Below are positions 31,834 to 44,665 of a stretch of DNA of 64,000 bases, one piece after another. The stretch covers positions 10,181,398 to 10,245,397 of the forward strand of contig NC_037267.1 in NCBI RefSeq assembly GCF_000002425.4. The letters are read 5' to 3'. The position numbers were made by a program, and so were the translations under genes. Source of the DNA: Physcomitrium patens (taxonomy: Eukaryota > Streptophyta > Bryopsida > Funariales > Funariaceae). The notes beneath the pieces are model-generated. The model did no database searches, was not told the DNA's origin, and worked only from the letters and a program-made list of their open reading frames with translations. Each line of letters opens with the position of its first letter. Positions within the stretch are counted from its first letter, which is position 1.

Positions 31834-33480
31834 ATGACCCGATATGATGTCAATTATGTGAGTGCAATGCGGTCAGACATGAATCACCAGCAGTTGCAGT
31901 CTCCTTCGCACGACGACGGGCCAACATGCGATTTTAAATCGGCGGCTGTGGAAGAACCTGTTTTCCAGACTCTGAACTTAGGCACCCCTGACGCGCCCCA
32001 GAATATAAAGATATATAAGGATATTCAAGGTAATGAATTGAGTCAGTGGAAAGTATTCTTTCTCCGACATAAATCGTCCTTTGCTTGGACGTATGCAGAT
32101 CTGAAGGGTATTCCAGAAACGGTGTGTGAAAATCGTATTACATTAGTTCCGGATGCTACACCAGTTCGTCAAAGACAACACCGTCTTAACCCAAAATATT
32201 CCTTGATGGTAAAGGAGGAATTGGACAAATTATTGCACATGGGATTCATTTATCCGGTTCCGTATAGCGAATGGATTTCATCAATGGTAATGGTACCTAA
32301 GAAAAATGGCAAGATTAGAATCTGTCAAGATTTTCGGAAACTCAATGCTGCTACCAAGAAGGACTATTTTCCTCTACTTTTTACGGATAGTATATTGGAT
32401 GCCGTAGCAGGACATGAATGTTATTCATTTCTGAATGGTTTTTTGGGTTAGAATCAAGTCAAAATTGCCAAAGAAGATCAGTCCAAGACTACTTTTACGA
32501 CAGATTGGGGTACATTTGCATACAAAGTGATGCCATTTGGATTATGCAATGCACCAGCCACATTTCAAAGAGTGATGACATAGGCCTTTCAAGATTATTT
32601 AAGAGTATCAATGGAAATATTCTTAGATGATTTTTGCACGTTCAGTATGACAACCGATCATTTGAACTGCATGGGACGATGTCTGGACCAATGCGATAAG
32701 TACGGTATATCATTGTATTCAGAGAAGTATCAATTTGGGATCCCCTCTGGAAGACTCTTGGGCCACATAGTGTCCAGCCGCGGTATTGCTACGGACCTAG
32801 ATAAAGTAACTCGAATATTGGCTTTACTAAAGCCAGAAACGGTGTCAGAAGTACGTGGCTTTGTGGGCCATGTCAGCTATTATCGGCGTTTTATTCACTC
32901 CTTTGCGGTACTATGTCAGCCATTGACAAATTTGCTAAAGAAACCACTATTGGATGGATCTAGTCCCATTTGGACGGTAGAATGCAGTGTTGCCTTTGAG
33001 GCCTTAAAGCAAAAATTGGTGTCTGCACCAATACTAGTTGCTCCATGCTGGACGAAACCATTTCAGGTTTATGTCGATGCATCCAACGTCACGATTGGAT
33101 CAATATTGAGTCAGAAGGATGACAATAACCGTGATCATCCAATATATTTTGCGAGTCGACAATTGGTTATGGCCGAACGCAATTATAATACTACCGAGCG
33201 AGAAGCCCTCGGCATGATTTATTCTGTACAGAAATTCCCCCATTATCTACTGGGCTACCCGTTTGTGTTCCACATTGATCATGATGCGCTTAAGTATATG
33301 ATAAATAAACCCCAATTGAGCGGACGAATTGCTCGCTGGGTGTTACTTCTTTAGGAATTCAATTTTACAATTAATGTTTGCCCTGGCAAGACACATGCCA
33401 ATGCAGATCACTTGTCCCGTTTATCTAATATACTGAGTAATGAGTTGATAAACGACGCCCTTTCGGATGCATAATTATTC
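31834..33480 (+). pseudogene. pol: Reverse transcriptase and RNase H of element C
   Basis: RT blocks in order: VRQRQHRLNPKYSLMVKEEL, ISSMVMVPKKNGKIRICQDF, KLNAATKKDYFPLLFTDSIL, then after TAG at 32449 the [17 protein letters not shown] block, and after TAG at 32581 the catalytic EIFLDDFCTF (FLDD). RNase H follows with VYVDASNVTIGSILSQ, TEREALGMIYSVQKF and HIDHDALKYM, stopping at 33352 and resuming with HADHLSRL-like sequence (33395-33425). The sequence type, especially KLNAATKKDYFPL, belongs to the plant Tat group. The RT catalytic aspartates are present, but the stops disable the gene. Confidence 0.82.
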
Positions 33481-33483
33481 GCT

Positions 33484-34752
33484 GTGGAGGTTATTACACC
33501 CGAATATGGTGACCTGATCCAATATCTCACATTTCAGATTTTTCCAATTTCTTATAATGAAAAATTAAAGAAGCGTCTGATTATAAGAAGTGCGCCGTAT
33601 ACCATGATTGGAGCTGCATTATACAAACAAGGTCGGGATGGTATTTTACGACGTTGCATATTTCCAAGTGAAGTGTGTACCATATTGGAAGGATGTCATT
33701 TGGATAACTGTGGAGGACATTTTGTGGGTGATAGCACCGCGCGTAAAGCTTTAATGGTTGGTTATTGGTGGCCAACAATGTTTTCGAATGCTCACAAATA
33801 TGTTCATCGTTGTAACCCTTGTCAACGAATTGGTTGACCTACTGGAACTTCTGCAATGCCATTAGTACCAGTTTTGGCGCAGGCACCATTCGAAAAATGG
33901 GGTATTGATTTCGTCGGACCAATTGCACCTGCTTCTTGAAATGGACAGAAACGTTATATTTCAGTAGCCACCGATTATGTCACCAAATGGGCGGACGCTA
34001 CGGCAACAAAAACTGATAATGCCACTACTGTAGCAACATTTTTATATGAGAACATTATCACTCGTTTAGGTTATCCGAAAGAATTGATTAGTGATCGAAG
34101 AATCCATTTTATTAATGCAACCATTGAAGCATTGACAACGAAGTATGAGATCAAGCATCTAAAAACTACCCCTTATCATCCACGTGCCAATGGGCAGACC
34201 GAAAAGACCAACGGTATCCTTTGTAAAATCTTAACAAAGACTATTTCAGGAGCGGGAACCGACTGGGATACTAAATTATTTGCAGCATTGTGGGCATATC
34301 GAATTGCGTATAAAGTAACGACCAATTCCACACCTTTTCAATTGGTATACGGGCAGGAGGCCATCTTACCAATAGAATTGGAGGTTCCCAGTTTAAGAAT
34401 TGCATTGGAAGAACGGTTGGGTAACAAAGAATCTCTCCAATATCGGTTAACAAAATTAGAAAAATTGGATGAGATTAGGGCTTCGGCTTTGATGACCATA
34501 GAAGCTATTCAGCGCCGCCGGAAGAGTTATTACGATAGTAAACTCTGCACAAAATCATTTATGTCCAATAATCTTGTCCTGCTGTACGACAACTGTTTTC
34601 ACAATTTCTCGAAAAAATTTCAAATTCGATGGCATGGACCCTATCGCGTATTGGCAGCCTTTCCCAATGGTTCCGTCTAATTGGAAGATTTCACGAGAAC
34701 CAAATTCACAACCCGTATCAATGGAAACCGACTACGCCTGTATTATACATAA
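33484..34752 (+). pseudogene. pol: Integrase of element C
   Basis: The zinc domain is HLDNCGGHFVGDSTARKALM with YVHRCNPCQRIG. The catalytic core has Asp in WGIDFVGP, Asp in LISDRRIHF and Glu in NGQTEKTNG. A C-terminal region (NLVLLYDNCFHNFSKKFQIRWHGPY) follows. Stops: TGA at 33835, TGA at 33937, TAA at 34678. The frame ends with TAA at 34750-34752. No chromodomain follows. A long open piece spans 34084-34680. Confidence 0.82.
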
Positions 34753-34890
34753 ACTCGGGGGCGGGTTTATCAAGATTGGAGGGGGCGGACGTGCCGTTCA
34801 TGATGATTTGCCTGCCATCATAAGTGTCTAATCGGAGGCAAATGACGGCGTTGATTAGTGTATTAGAACATCAGCAATCAAGATTAGAAA

Positions 34891-34930
34891 TTCTTGTTTC
34901 ATAACTGGTTAAACAGTTAGGAGAGGGGCA
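34891..34930 (+). repeat. Extra polypurine-tract-like copy between pol and the 3' ORF
   Basis: TTCTTGTTTC, AACTGGTT and ACAGTTAGGAGAGGGG occur in the same order as in the stretch before the 3' LTR (36662-36713), which ends in the real tract AGGAGTGGGG. The internal tract is AGGAGAGGGG at 34919-34928. Confidence 0.6.
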
Positions 34931-35038
34931 CTCTGTGTAGCTGCCTTCGGTATTTTGTCTAGAATTGTTGAAGCATAGTTCGTTAGTGGAGAGTTCACGA
35001 CAAATCATAGTATTAGTGCGAATACGCAGAGCTTTATA

Positions 35039-36620
35039 ATGTCGAGGGAGAAGGTGAAGAGAGCCTCGGAGAAGGAGGAAGAGGGTAGAAGGGTGAGGTC
35101 AAGGAGTAATATGGATGAGCTTTCTCTTTGTATACTCACAAATATGGAACCCATGCGGTTAGAAATTTGCTGGAATGCAACGTGGCAGAAGGACTTTAGA
35201 AGTGTGCAGCTATATCCTTTTCTGCGAGCGGCAGATAATTTACCATCAATCGATATAAAACTATTGGAAGAATACTTGACGAACTATGATCCTGAGGATG
35301 GTTCGAGTGTTGTAAAAGGGAGGACTTTGGGAATTGATGAGAATATCTTGCATAAGGCATTACAGTTATCAATAGTAGAGTTAGCGGTTGGCACAGAAGA
35401 GTCTTCAGACTTCAATCCGGGGAGTTATTTTAAAGGAGGTATGACGTCGCTAGAAAGGAATCAAGGATGGCGGACGGCGGATGCACTTACACCAGAATTG
35501 ATGGAGTGGATGCGCTTCATTCAGAAGAGGTTGGGATTAAATAGACATATGACGTATATGGCTAAACGATTATTATATGCGACAATAGGCTCCTTCGAGG
35601 GTATGGTGTTCAATTGGACAACGTACGTGGCCACGAGAATTCATGCAGAGTTGAGTTACAAGCGCAGGTCAGTTAGAATTGCAACGCTTCTGTGTTCCAA
35701 TTATATACAGTCTGCAATAGTTTATGAGTTGAGTCAACCGTTGCCGGAGAAAGGGAAGACGATAGCAGCTCCAATACTACCAAAACCGAGGAGCAATTTA
35801 TTCGCACTTCCATGGGGACCAGGAGAAACAAGCCAGCAGGCGAGAGAACCAATCAGTGTTCGGGAGAGGGATCCAATGGTTCAGAGAGACAATAGGCCAG
35901 TGGACATTCAACATCAAACACCAGAAGAGAACAGTGTGAAAGAGCGATTTTTGGTGCAATTATCTCAATTGCAGCAGACGGCAAACGAATTGGTTGATCA
36001 CACGAATTTTAAGCAACAATTGGTGGCGTGTAAGAGGGAAATGGCAGAACAACGTCAAAAACTATTGGAACAAGATTGGGTGAATAGGGCCACCAAAGAA
36101 GCCAATTCGAGACTGAAGCATGCCCTTGGAATAAAACAGCAAGCGTAGAAAAAGGAAAGAGAGCGCCTTCACCAAGGAATGGCGCATCAGAAATAAGAAC
36201 TCTCCAATTTTCTCAATCAATCGAAACTGGAAGTTGAAAAAATGAAGCAACAATTGGAATTGAACCAGACGAAGATGGCGACTTTGGAACAGGAAAAGAA
36301 GACGATGAGTGACCAATTCAGAGTGAAAACAGAGGAAATGCAAGGGGAGTCAACACTCTAAAGGAGGTTGCAAAGAAATTGGAGGAAGAATTGGTCAGCG
36401 TTTGACGGCCTCAAGGGTCAATTGAAGGTTCAATTGGCGAATTGGAATAGAAGGTGAAGCAACAACAATATCAATTAGAGGTGAAAGACATCCAAATTCT
36501 GCAATTGGAAAGTCAAGTCCGTGAATTGGGAGCACTTAATGAAGATTTAACGGCCAAATTGAACATAGTACTAATAAATGTATCAGACGGGGAAGACGAA
36601 GAAGTGACTTTAGAATTGTA
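35039..36620 (+). pseudogene. Extra 3' ORF of element C, coiled-coil protein
   Basis: An ATG at 35039 opens 369 codons to TAG at 36146. The frame then goes on with stops and at least one shift to about 36620, about 525 codons in all. The N-terminal 40 residues are very basic. The middle (LTPELMEWMRFIQKRLGLNRHMTYMAKRLLYATIGSFEG) recalls the plant transposon-associated domain found in extra ORFs of Tat-like elements; this is recognition by eye. The C-terminal third is a long heptad-rich coiled coil full of Gln, Leu and Glu (KMKQQLELNQ, LEKKLEEE-like stretches) ending in an acidic DGEDEEVTLEL. It lies on the same strand as pol, between two polypurine-like tracts. Function is unknown. Confidence 0.7.
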
Positions 36621-36703
36621 ATCAGTAGCTATGAGTATGGGCAATGCTAAGGAGTTATAAGTTCTTGTTTCGAACTGGTTGTTTGCGAGGACGCTGCACA
36701 GTT

Positions 36704-36713
36704 AGGAGTGGGG
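36704..36713 (+). other. Polypurine tract of element C
   Basis: AGGAGTGGGG, three bases before the 3' LTR. Confidence 0.75.
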
Positions 36714-36716
36714 CTA

Positions 36717-37492
36717 TGTAGAATAAGTAGTTATTTGCTGATTTGTAGATACTTAGTTTATAGTGTAAACAGGGATAGATGATTGTTGGAAAGGTAGTTC
36801 AATAGTTAAAATGGATGAATAGTTAGGAAAAGCAATTTTCATTAGAGATGTAGTAGTTGGTATCTCGTGGTAGGATAAGGAGGATGAGAGAGAGGAAGAA
36901 AGGGCCATTACTGTGATAGTGTGAGCCAGGGTAAGCTTGGTGCTACCTCTTTTCTTTTGTTGTTATGTTCTTTGAAATAAGAGTATTGAGAGTTTCTAAA
37001 TATTGTGAAAAAAATCATGAAATGAAAGTGTGATTGAAATTATATGTTATTGAATGAGAAGAAGAGAAATTGAATGCTGAAATCTAAATGTAGTTCAGCA
37101 GAAAGAGTGAATCTGTGGTTGTGTGAAACACTGTAATATGAATGGTAGTTCTGTGTGAAAAATTTCAGTAATTGGAATGAGGGTAATTGTAAGCTGAAGT
37201 TGTGATGTTGCAGTATTATAATTGGAGATTATAAGAGTGAAGATATATTGGTAAAAATAACAGTTATTGGTATGACTGAATTGTTGTAAAGAAGAGATTG
37301 ATAAGGTGAAAGGAGAGATTATAGTTTCCTTGTATACTTAGACAATAGAAATAGAGACGATACATTGGAGGTAATTAATTGTGTGACCCTAACGTGAACG
37401 CTTAAGCAACTAGTCACTCCCCGTGTTTGAATTCCCCTATACAGATTTATTTTGGGAGGTTCCTTTTGGAATAAGTAAAACGAGCAACCACA
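36717..37492 (+). repeat. 3' LTR of element C
   Basis: 776 bp, TGTAGAATAAG to AACCACA. It is uninterrupted, so it shows the site that B1 hit in the 5' LTR (CCCTAACGTGAACGC at 37386-37400). The right target duplication GTGTA follows at 37493-37497. Confidence 0.92.
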
Positions 37493-37497
37493 GTGTA

Positions 37498-39615
37498 GCA
37501 CCCTAATTTCTGGTAATCCATATTCTGTCGCATCATTTTTTTTTTTTTTTTTGTAAGTGAGCTCTGTATTATATAACATTTTGTTCTTGCTTTCTTTTGT
37601 TTTTCATGCATTGATTTTGTTGTTCATTTTTTAGTTGTTTGAACTTTGCATGTTATGGGTTGCATTATCGCTATACAATTCTTTCATCTTCGTTCTTGTA
37701 TAGGTCGCAAAGAGGTTGTTGTTCTTTATTTTTTGGTTGCGATTCTCATTGCTCTCTAGATTATGTACATGCGCCAATCTTAGATGGCTTGATTATTCTT
37801 GATTCTATTGTTGAAGTGGTAGAAGCTCAAATGTAGTTTGGTTCTTCTTTCATATACTTTTGCTCTCTTTCGTTGGTGGTAGTACTAGTAGTCTTTATTA
37901 TAGGTTGTGTGTCAAAGGGAGAGCTCGAAGTTGTAGTACTGTTTGTTGTAGTTGTGATAAAAATGGGTGGATTAAAATAGTGGCTAAACATCACCTTTTG
38001 TATTGCATCAAAACTATGGGCATTACAACGTGTGTTTTGCTATGTTATTTTTTTTTTTGCTGCAACGTAGTAAAGAAGATTGTGGTATTGATTGTCCCAT
38101 CAATTAGAATCTTAGTAATATTCTTGATTTTTGGCATGCATCAATTTTCACTTAATGACGTGATAACACTACAGAATGCATATGTTGCAGCTAATTGAAA
38201 GCAAACATTAATATTACCTTGTCTTAACCCTTAATTAAAATTGAGATCTTACAATAAAATGATTGGAAGTGCGACTCAACAATGCTGATTTTATTCTTTT
38301 AGTGTTGTACAAAGTTGTGGTGCCACTAATGGTTTAGATCTTCTTGTTCCAATGGCATAATATTGCAGTGACAATAACAATGGTGCTATAATTGGTTTGT
38401 CAATTAATAAGGATTTTGCCTAATTCTTCTTCCTTGTATTGCAGTGCGACAAAGGTATCAATCGTTGGTTCCTCATTGCACTTGGTGTGATCTTCTATAG
38501 CAATGTACATTGGTACTACCTATGGCAAGTCGTTCTGACTGAAGTGTTGTGACAAGGCAATCAATGGTGGTTGGACAAAGCCAGTGGATTGCAAAGTGTT
38601 ATAACATTGCGTGTTGTTTTATATACCTTGTTAGAAGTTATTGTGTACTTTGTCTTTAATATATACTTGTATTATAAAAGGCTCATTAAAACTTTATAGA
38701 AGCTAGATTCTGGCTCATTTTAGAATAATTTTATCTACAAGATTGGTCACCAAGTAGTAGAGTTGCTACAAGTCAAGCAATTAAAGTCAAAAATTCAAAA
38801 TGTAGTTGGAACTACTACAGGATAGTTGTTTGGATTGTAGTGGTGATTCTAGAGTCGTGCATGGGGATAGATTCACAACAATGATCGAGTAATCAAGTTA
38901 ACACTGTTGGGGCACATTGAGCTATAGAAATTTACAGGAAAAGAGTACTCAGGTCAAAAAACCTAGACTAATTAGACTTGTAAGTAGCTGATGTACAAGG
39001 AAGTGACATCTTTTGGCTGCTCTCATAATCTTATTGATTCATGCCAGTCTTGTTACCTTGGCAGCAAAGCAAGTCTAAGTTCATTTTGGAACAAATTTTA
39101 AAAGACCAAATCCAAACTTGGTGAGAGTTCTAATGATGTATTCTCACTAGGTTATAAAGATGAATGTTATTAAAAATTTGCTTGATTATGCAGATGATTT
39201 AAGAAATTTAAGAAGAATATTGATGAAGATTTAAAAAGAACTAAAAATACTAAGATTTTGATAATTAATTCACTTATCAAGAGTTAAAATTAACTTTTAA
39301 GGACGTTTATTTTAGCTTATATTTTGGTGTATTTTTCAATAGATTTACCTTGTAATTCTTAGGCTTATTTGGAAAACAATTGTTTTATTATCTTATATTT
39401 TTACTTATTTTTATTTTGTTCTAGTACAATCTTCTAGTATTATTATAGATTTTTGTTTTATAGAAATTCAAATTAAAGATGGAGCTTGAAAAATTTTAGA
39501 ATGAAGTAGAAAGAATCTTAATTAAGACTTAGAATTATTTTAAGGATTAGAATTAAATTAGGATTAGAGAAGGATTTTCATCAAAAGTAGAGCTTTTCTT
39601 CAAAATTAGATATTA
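37498..39615. other. AT-rich DNA without a recognisable gene
   Basis: It contains a run of 17 T (37536-37552) and two short open frames (37639-37836 and 37860-38198) rich in Cys, Ile and Leu that look like chance. Codon-like structure, introns and homology to the elements in the window were not seen. The stretch 37550-38680 is less AT-rich and less scarred than the rest, so it may be an unclassified insertion or old host DNA. Confidence 0.35.
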
Positions 39616-39619
39616 ATTC

Positions 39620-40171
39620 TTTTTCCTATCAATTCCTTGTTGAAGGCTTATTTCTAGTAGTTGAAGGAATTTAATTATTGTCTCTATTTTTCATATCCCA
39701 TTTTTTATCTAATTATAAATTTCTTATAGGTGGCAATTTTCTATTTGTAGAGAGATTTAATCACCTTCTCTACTTGCTTTACCCCTTTTATTCACAAGTA
39801 TAATATAGTAAGATTTATTTATCAACATTTCAAGAGTTTTTTCAATAAAAATTTTTAAAAAATATTTGGAAGAAAAAAATAAAACAAAAAAGAGATAGAA
39901 GTGAAAGAAAAACAAAGAAGAATTAAAAGAATTCAAGTTCAAAGGCTATGTTTTAAGGTAAGTTCTCTTAAGACAATCAATTGAATTTTTAAATTCTTAT
40001 TAAATCAATATAGGTTGTGGATTAAGAAACAAGGAGCTACAAGAAGATACTTGATAGTTGAAAAATATAAAATCAAGTAAGTTTTTTAATTTTTGAATTA
40101 TTTAAATTATTTAATATTTTAGCACATATATATGAAGCAAGAAGTTGGAGGGTAGAACCAATGAAGAAGAA
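39620..40171 (+). repeat. C-like LTR relic, plus orientation
   Basis: This is an inverted match to 51725-52275. Shared features are two similar subunits containing CTAGTAGTTGAAGGAATTTA and TAGAGAGATTTAATCAC, a purine-rich stretch of GAAG and AAAG words, and AAGAAGTTGGAGGGTAGAA near the end. The match ends where the next relic begins at 40176. It is probably one LTR of the same old family as 51725-52275. Confidence 0.5.
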
Positions 40172-40175
40172 GCCG

Positions 40176-41645
40176 TGTCGTATTACATGAAGTGTTACTC
40201 GTGTTACATGAGTGCACCGAGCACTTGGATGTGAAAGGTAGAATGTAAATTATAATAACAAAATTCTAATTCTAATAGAATACTAAATAAAATCTAATTA
40301 AACCTTGATAATTCTAAACAATCTTTAATCAAATTCAAAAGAAATTTTAAAGAAATTACAAAAGAAATAATAAAAAATCTTAAAAGAATTGAAAGATAAT
40401 CCATAATAAATCTTAAAAGAATCCTTAAGAAGTCCTAAAAAATATTAAAATAATCACAATATATCTTAAATAAATTTCAACTAAATTCTAATTTAATTAT
40501 AGTTGAAATTCTAATGGACTTCAATCAAATCCTAGACAAATCTTAATCTTTAAATCAAATCCTAAATAAATTTTAAATCCTAAACCAAACTCTAGACTAA
40601 TCTTGTATCCTAAATCAAATCCTAACCAAATCCTAAATCCTAAACTAAATCCTAACCAAATCCTTATCAAATCCTAAATCCTAAACTAAATCCTAACCAA
40701 ATCCTAAATCCTAAATCAAATCCTAATCAAACCCTAAAGTAGTTTAGAACCTTGATATCTTTTGTTTAAATTTTTTATCTTATTTAAAATTTTACACACC
40801 TTTCAATCTCTTTTTTAAAAATAAGTATATCAAATTTGAAGATAATTATATTTATCAAATGGAAGAAAAACTCTAAAATTTGCTCAGATGTTGGCCTGTC
40901 TCTTTTTCTAATCTTAATGTTAATCTTCCAATGCTAACATCTCTCTTTTGTACTATTTAATTGATTTCAAAATTCTCATATATATAAGAAAGAAAGTCTT
41001 CTATCCACACACATAACTTTTATTCCAATCCAACTAATAGATTATAAGAAATCTTAGAAATCTTCATTTGATCTAAAATTTTACTTTTCAAAACCTTGAT
41101 CCATTTAAACTTCAATAATCCTCAATTCAACCATTAGATCAAGCTAAAATTTATAACACATATTAAACAGAACTATAAATATTAATCTACAAAATTTTAC
41201 TATTAGATCTGCTACAAAATTCTTTAAATTGCTCAAAACGTCAATCTTATTTTATTTCACAAAAATCCAAGTCATCCAAAATAATCTTGATTTTGTAAAG
41301 ATATTACAAAGTCATTACAAATTCAAATCACAAAAAACCAATGCTTATAGAAATCCTATCAAGTTTGCTATTAAATTTTATTCTTTGATCTTTAAAAGAA
41401 TCCCGAGGTCACCGTAGGTCTGTAGTTTTGTACCTCAGGATCTGATTTCGGCCTAGGTTGATAACCAATCCTCTCTAAGTATGAATTCTTAGCTTCTTGT
41501 GGTAAATTTTACTAAAATCTACTCTTGACTTCTTCCTATATATGACTATATTATTTAAATTTCTAATTTAATTTATTTTTATTTATTTATGGTCTTATAA
41601 AGTAAATAGAAGCTTATTTTGTAAAAAAAATATTAATATTTTTTA
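40176..41645 (-). repeat. Old solo-LTR-like insertion, inverted copy
   Basis: On the minus strand it ends ...TAATACGACA (left edge, 40176), like the family B LTR. Its body matches 1890-3235 inverted. It holds an imperfect tandem array at 40560-40740 built on AAATCCTAAAC and AAATCCTAACC words, matched by GGATTTGCTTAGGATT-like words at 2870-2940. The right edge meets an A-family integrase relic. Confidence 0.5.
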
Positions 41646-42720
41646 AATTTTACTACCCTTTAATTTCACCTTTATTGTTGCATGTAACTTAGATAAATAA
41701 TTTTCTAAATCTTTTACTACAAGATTATTAAATTTTAAAAAATCACATATAATAACCATAATTGAGAAAGAAAGTTATTTATTGCATAGAAGAATATATT
41801 GTATTATTTTAAGTAAACTTTATCAAAGGCAAGAGAATCTCCAATTATCTTGTTGATAATTGATGGTACATCTTAAGTATTGCTCCAAAACTTGAGTTAC
41901 GTACTCTATTTGTTTATTAATTTGAAGATAAAAGGCCAAAGAAAGCTTTATGTCCACCTTTAAAATCTTAAAAAGAGTTCTCCAAAATCTTGATACAAAT
42001 TGAGTCCTCCTATCTTATAAAATATCTTTTGACAATCCATGATATCCATAGATATTATCAAAAAAAAGCTTCGTAATTTCTTCACTTAGAATAGATTGTA
42101 TATATAGTACAAATTGTGCCATTTTAGTAAAATAATCTTCTATCACAAATATAGAATCATATAAATCTGAAATTAGAAGTTCTATGATAAAATCCATAGA
42201 CCATTGTTGTTTTAGAATAGGTAATGGCTAAAGAAGTCTATAAGGTCAATGATGAGGAATTTTTGACCTTGAAGAAGTGTCACTTGATTTAAGAGAGTCT
42301 TTTATAACCTTTCATATTTGTGGCCACCAAAAATCTCTAGATATTAACTCCAAAATCTTCTTGTATCTAAAATATCCTACCATTGAAAAGTTATGATGTA
42401 CTTAAAAAACACATAAACATGCTTCTTCTTTTAGAATATATATACAACCTTTGAAATAAAGTAGGTTGTTTTTATAATTGAACTTGGAAGTATTACAACA
42501 CCTAAAAGAATTATCATGAACAAAAGGAAGAAAGAACATACTTAATTAAATTTATTTAAAAAAAATTGAATTAATAATCAAAATTGATTTCACCACTTGA
42601 AGATGAAATTATTGTGGCTTCAATAAAATTATCTTTTACTAAGCAAAAATTGTATCTCCTTCTTTAGGTGCAAGATAAGAACGTTGTCATATAGCGTGAT
42701 TTGTAATTTGGAAATATATT
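41646..42720 (-). pseudogene. A-family integrase and RNase H end, second relic
   Basis: Minus-strand translation gives ENYLSKLHATIKVKLKG near 41700, then the integrase core MDFIIELLISDLYDSIFVIEDYFTKMAQFV (42197 down), the zinc-domain region up to about 42420, and finally the RNase H end near 42700. The order and spacing match 9100-10230 of the young element. It is a different copy from the relic at 1-18769, because the integrase start is present in both. Its RNase H end borders an old LTR. Confidence 0.65.
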
Positions 42721-44665
42721 AGATGTCTAGTAGTAGAAAGTTTAGCTTTGGCTTATATGTGATATCTTAGCTTTCAAAAATTCTTTTATTTTGTATAGAG
42801 GCTCAAATTATAATAAAACCCTTCAACACATTTTCTTCCCATAAAGGATATTTTTACCTTGAACTTTAGAAATTCATATCTCCTGATCCAACCATTCAAT
42901 TTTTTTCAAATTTCTATCTAACATAGATTCCATTTTTAATCTTTATCACAAAAAAAATGAATCGTAAATCTATTATCAATCTTTTGGCATATTAAAAATC
43001 CTAAAAGGTACTCTAAATCCTAATCTACAAAAACCACTTGAATACTATTTTCTTCATATTTCAAAAACCTAAAATCAAAATGCCACAAAATTTGTGCATA
43101 AAGCTTACTAACATGATTACACACATTTTAGAAAATTTTGAATCAAAATCTTCTCAAATTACTTAAGATATAGCTCAAAATACAACCACTAGTAAATCGG
43201 ATCACTTGCTACCTTTAGATTTGAAGTACTAACTTCAACTTCCAATATCTCTTTCATTCTAACTTAAAATCCATCAAATAGTATGTCAAAAGTACAATCA
43301 AAAAAATGTTCTTTCCAACCCGAATCATTGATCCTTTATTGCTTTGTGTACATGTGTGTTATATCCAAAAGAGTGATAGTAGGTACAAAATCAACATCTT
43401 AACTTTGATTGCCTATATTTCTTTCATATAAACTTTAAAGCACACAAAATTTTTACCAAAACTATAGCCAAAAACCTAAACTTGCTGACTTTAATCTCTT
43501 AATTAAAAATTACCTTGAAAGAATAACCCTAATTCCTAATGATGTCTTGGATAGCTTCCTTGAAGTCCATTGGGCGTGATTTTTTGATAATAGGAATAGA
43601 AATTTTCATCATCCATCTCTATTCATCCATTCAAATGCTCTAACTCTTTTTGCTACCAAAACTCCTCTGCAATCATTTTTTTTATAAGATTTACATAATA
43701 TATGCCCAAACATCAATTAAAAGAAATAAAATAAGACTTCAAGGATCACCAATGTCTAACAAAGGTGACTCTAAATATATAAAAGTTACTACCAATAAAT
43801 CAACTTCAAAAGTCATTATTAAAAGAAAATGAAGTTATATAAATTCTAATAGAAGTTCTTTTAAACAACTTCTTTTTGGGGTAGTAATCTATCCACATCT
43901 TATAACCAATAAAAATCCATTAACATAGCTTTCACCATGTTGTCTATTATATTGTATATTAAATATATAAATATATTATTTTCACATGATAGCTGAACCA
44001 CAATATGACAATGTATACTTAGCATACTCAATTAATTAAATAATATTGAATTTTGAATTGTACATGTGACACCAATTTTACAAAATAGCCAAGAGTGCTA
44101 ATCCCAATTGTATTGTATAAATTCCAAGTCATCAATACAAACCTTGATTTTGAAGAAAATTGCAACGTCAAATCAAATTCTACAAAAGAATCCTACATCT
44201 TTGAAACAAGTTGTAAGCTAGCTCTCTAATTCTTATTGTTGATTTTCAAATGCCTCCCTATTTTGCCCTTAGCAGTCATTTTAGTGGCTAGAGGTCTGAT
44301 TTTGACCATGTTTACAAATAATTGACCTCCAAATATCAATCTAACCTATCTTTGGGATTTTTTAGTCCAATCCTATCCTTAATTTTATCTTAGTATCAAT
44401 CATACTAATTATTTACCTCTTTTACCTTGATTTTATCAATTTATGGTCTTTCTAAGGTAATAAAAGAGTCTTTATAGGCTAGAAGATAAAATTACTAATT
44501 AATCTTTAACCTACTAACTATTAAGATAAAAAAAATAAATTTAGAGGTTTTTATAAAAGCCATGGTTTAAAATCTTGATTTATTATTGAATCAAGATAAT
44601 TAGATATTAATTAGAATTTTATTTTTGATTATATTTTCATCATATAGTTGTATTACAATATGACA
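42721..44665 (-). repeat. Old B-like 3' LTR
   Basis: The right edge (44665, minus strand TGTCATATTGTAATAC) matches the start of the family B LTR and is preceded by a decayed version of the B 3' internal end (TGCATCTTCC...). The middle (43190-43650) is repeated in direct orientation at 52457-52917, 9267 bp further on. The left edge near 42721 is approximate. Confidence 0.55.

Larger units (their letters stand above)
18967..37492 (+). mobile_element. Element C, Tat-like gypsy with extra 3' ORF
   Basis: The 5' LTR begins at 18967 (TGTAGAATAAG) and is interrupted by B1 (19646-28278) before finishing at 28379. The 3' LTR is 36717-37492. The flanks GTGCA (18962-18966) and GTGTA (37493-37497) are a 5-bp target duplication with one C/T change. 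A tRNA-Asp primer site, one long gag-pro-pol frame without chromodomain, and a large ORF between integrase and 3' LTR fit the Tat side of plant gypsy elements. LTRs differ by several percent by eye, so C is older than A, B1 and B2. Without B1 it would be about 9.9 kb. Confidence 0.9.

Noticed and set aside
37639..38198. Two short plus-strand open frames after element C
   Set aside because: Cys, Ile and Leu rich, no motif, no homologue in the window; chance frames in AT-rich DNA are sufficient to explain them.
40560..40740. Telomere-like repeats (CCTAAA words)
   Set aside because: The unit is AAATCCTAA with irregular spacing, not CCCTAAA, and it lies inside an LTR-like relic.
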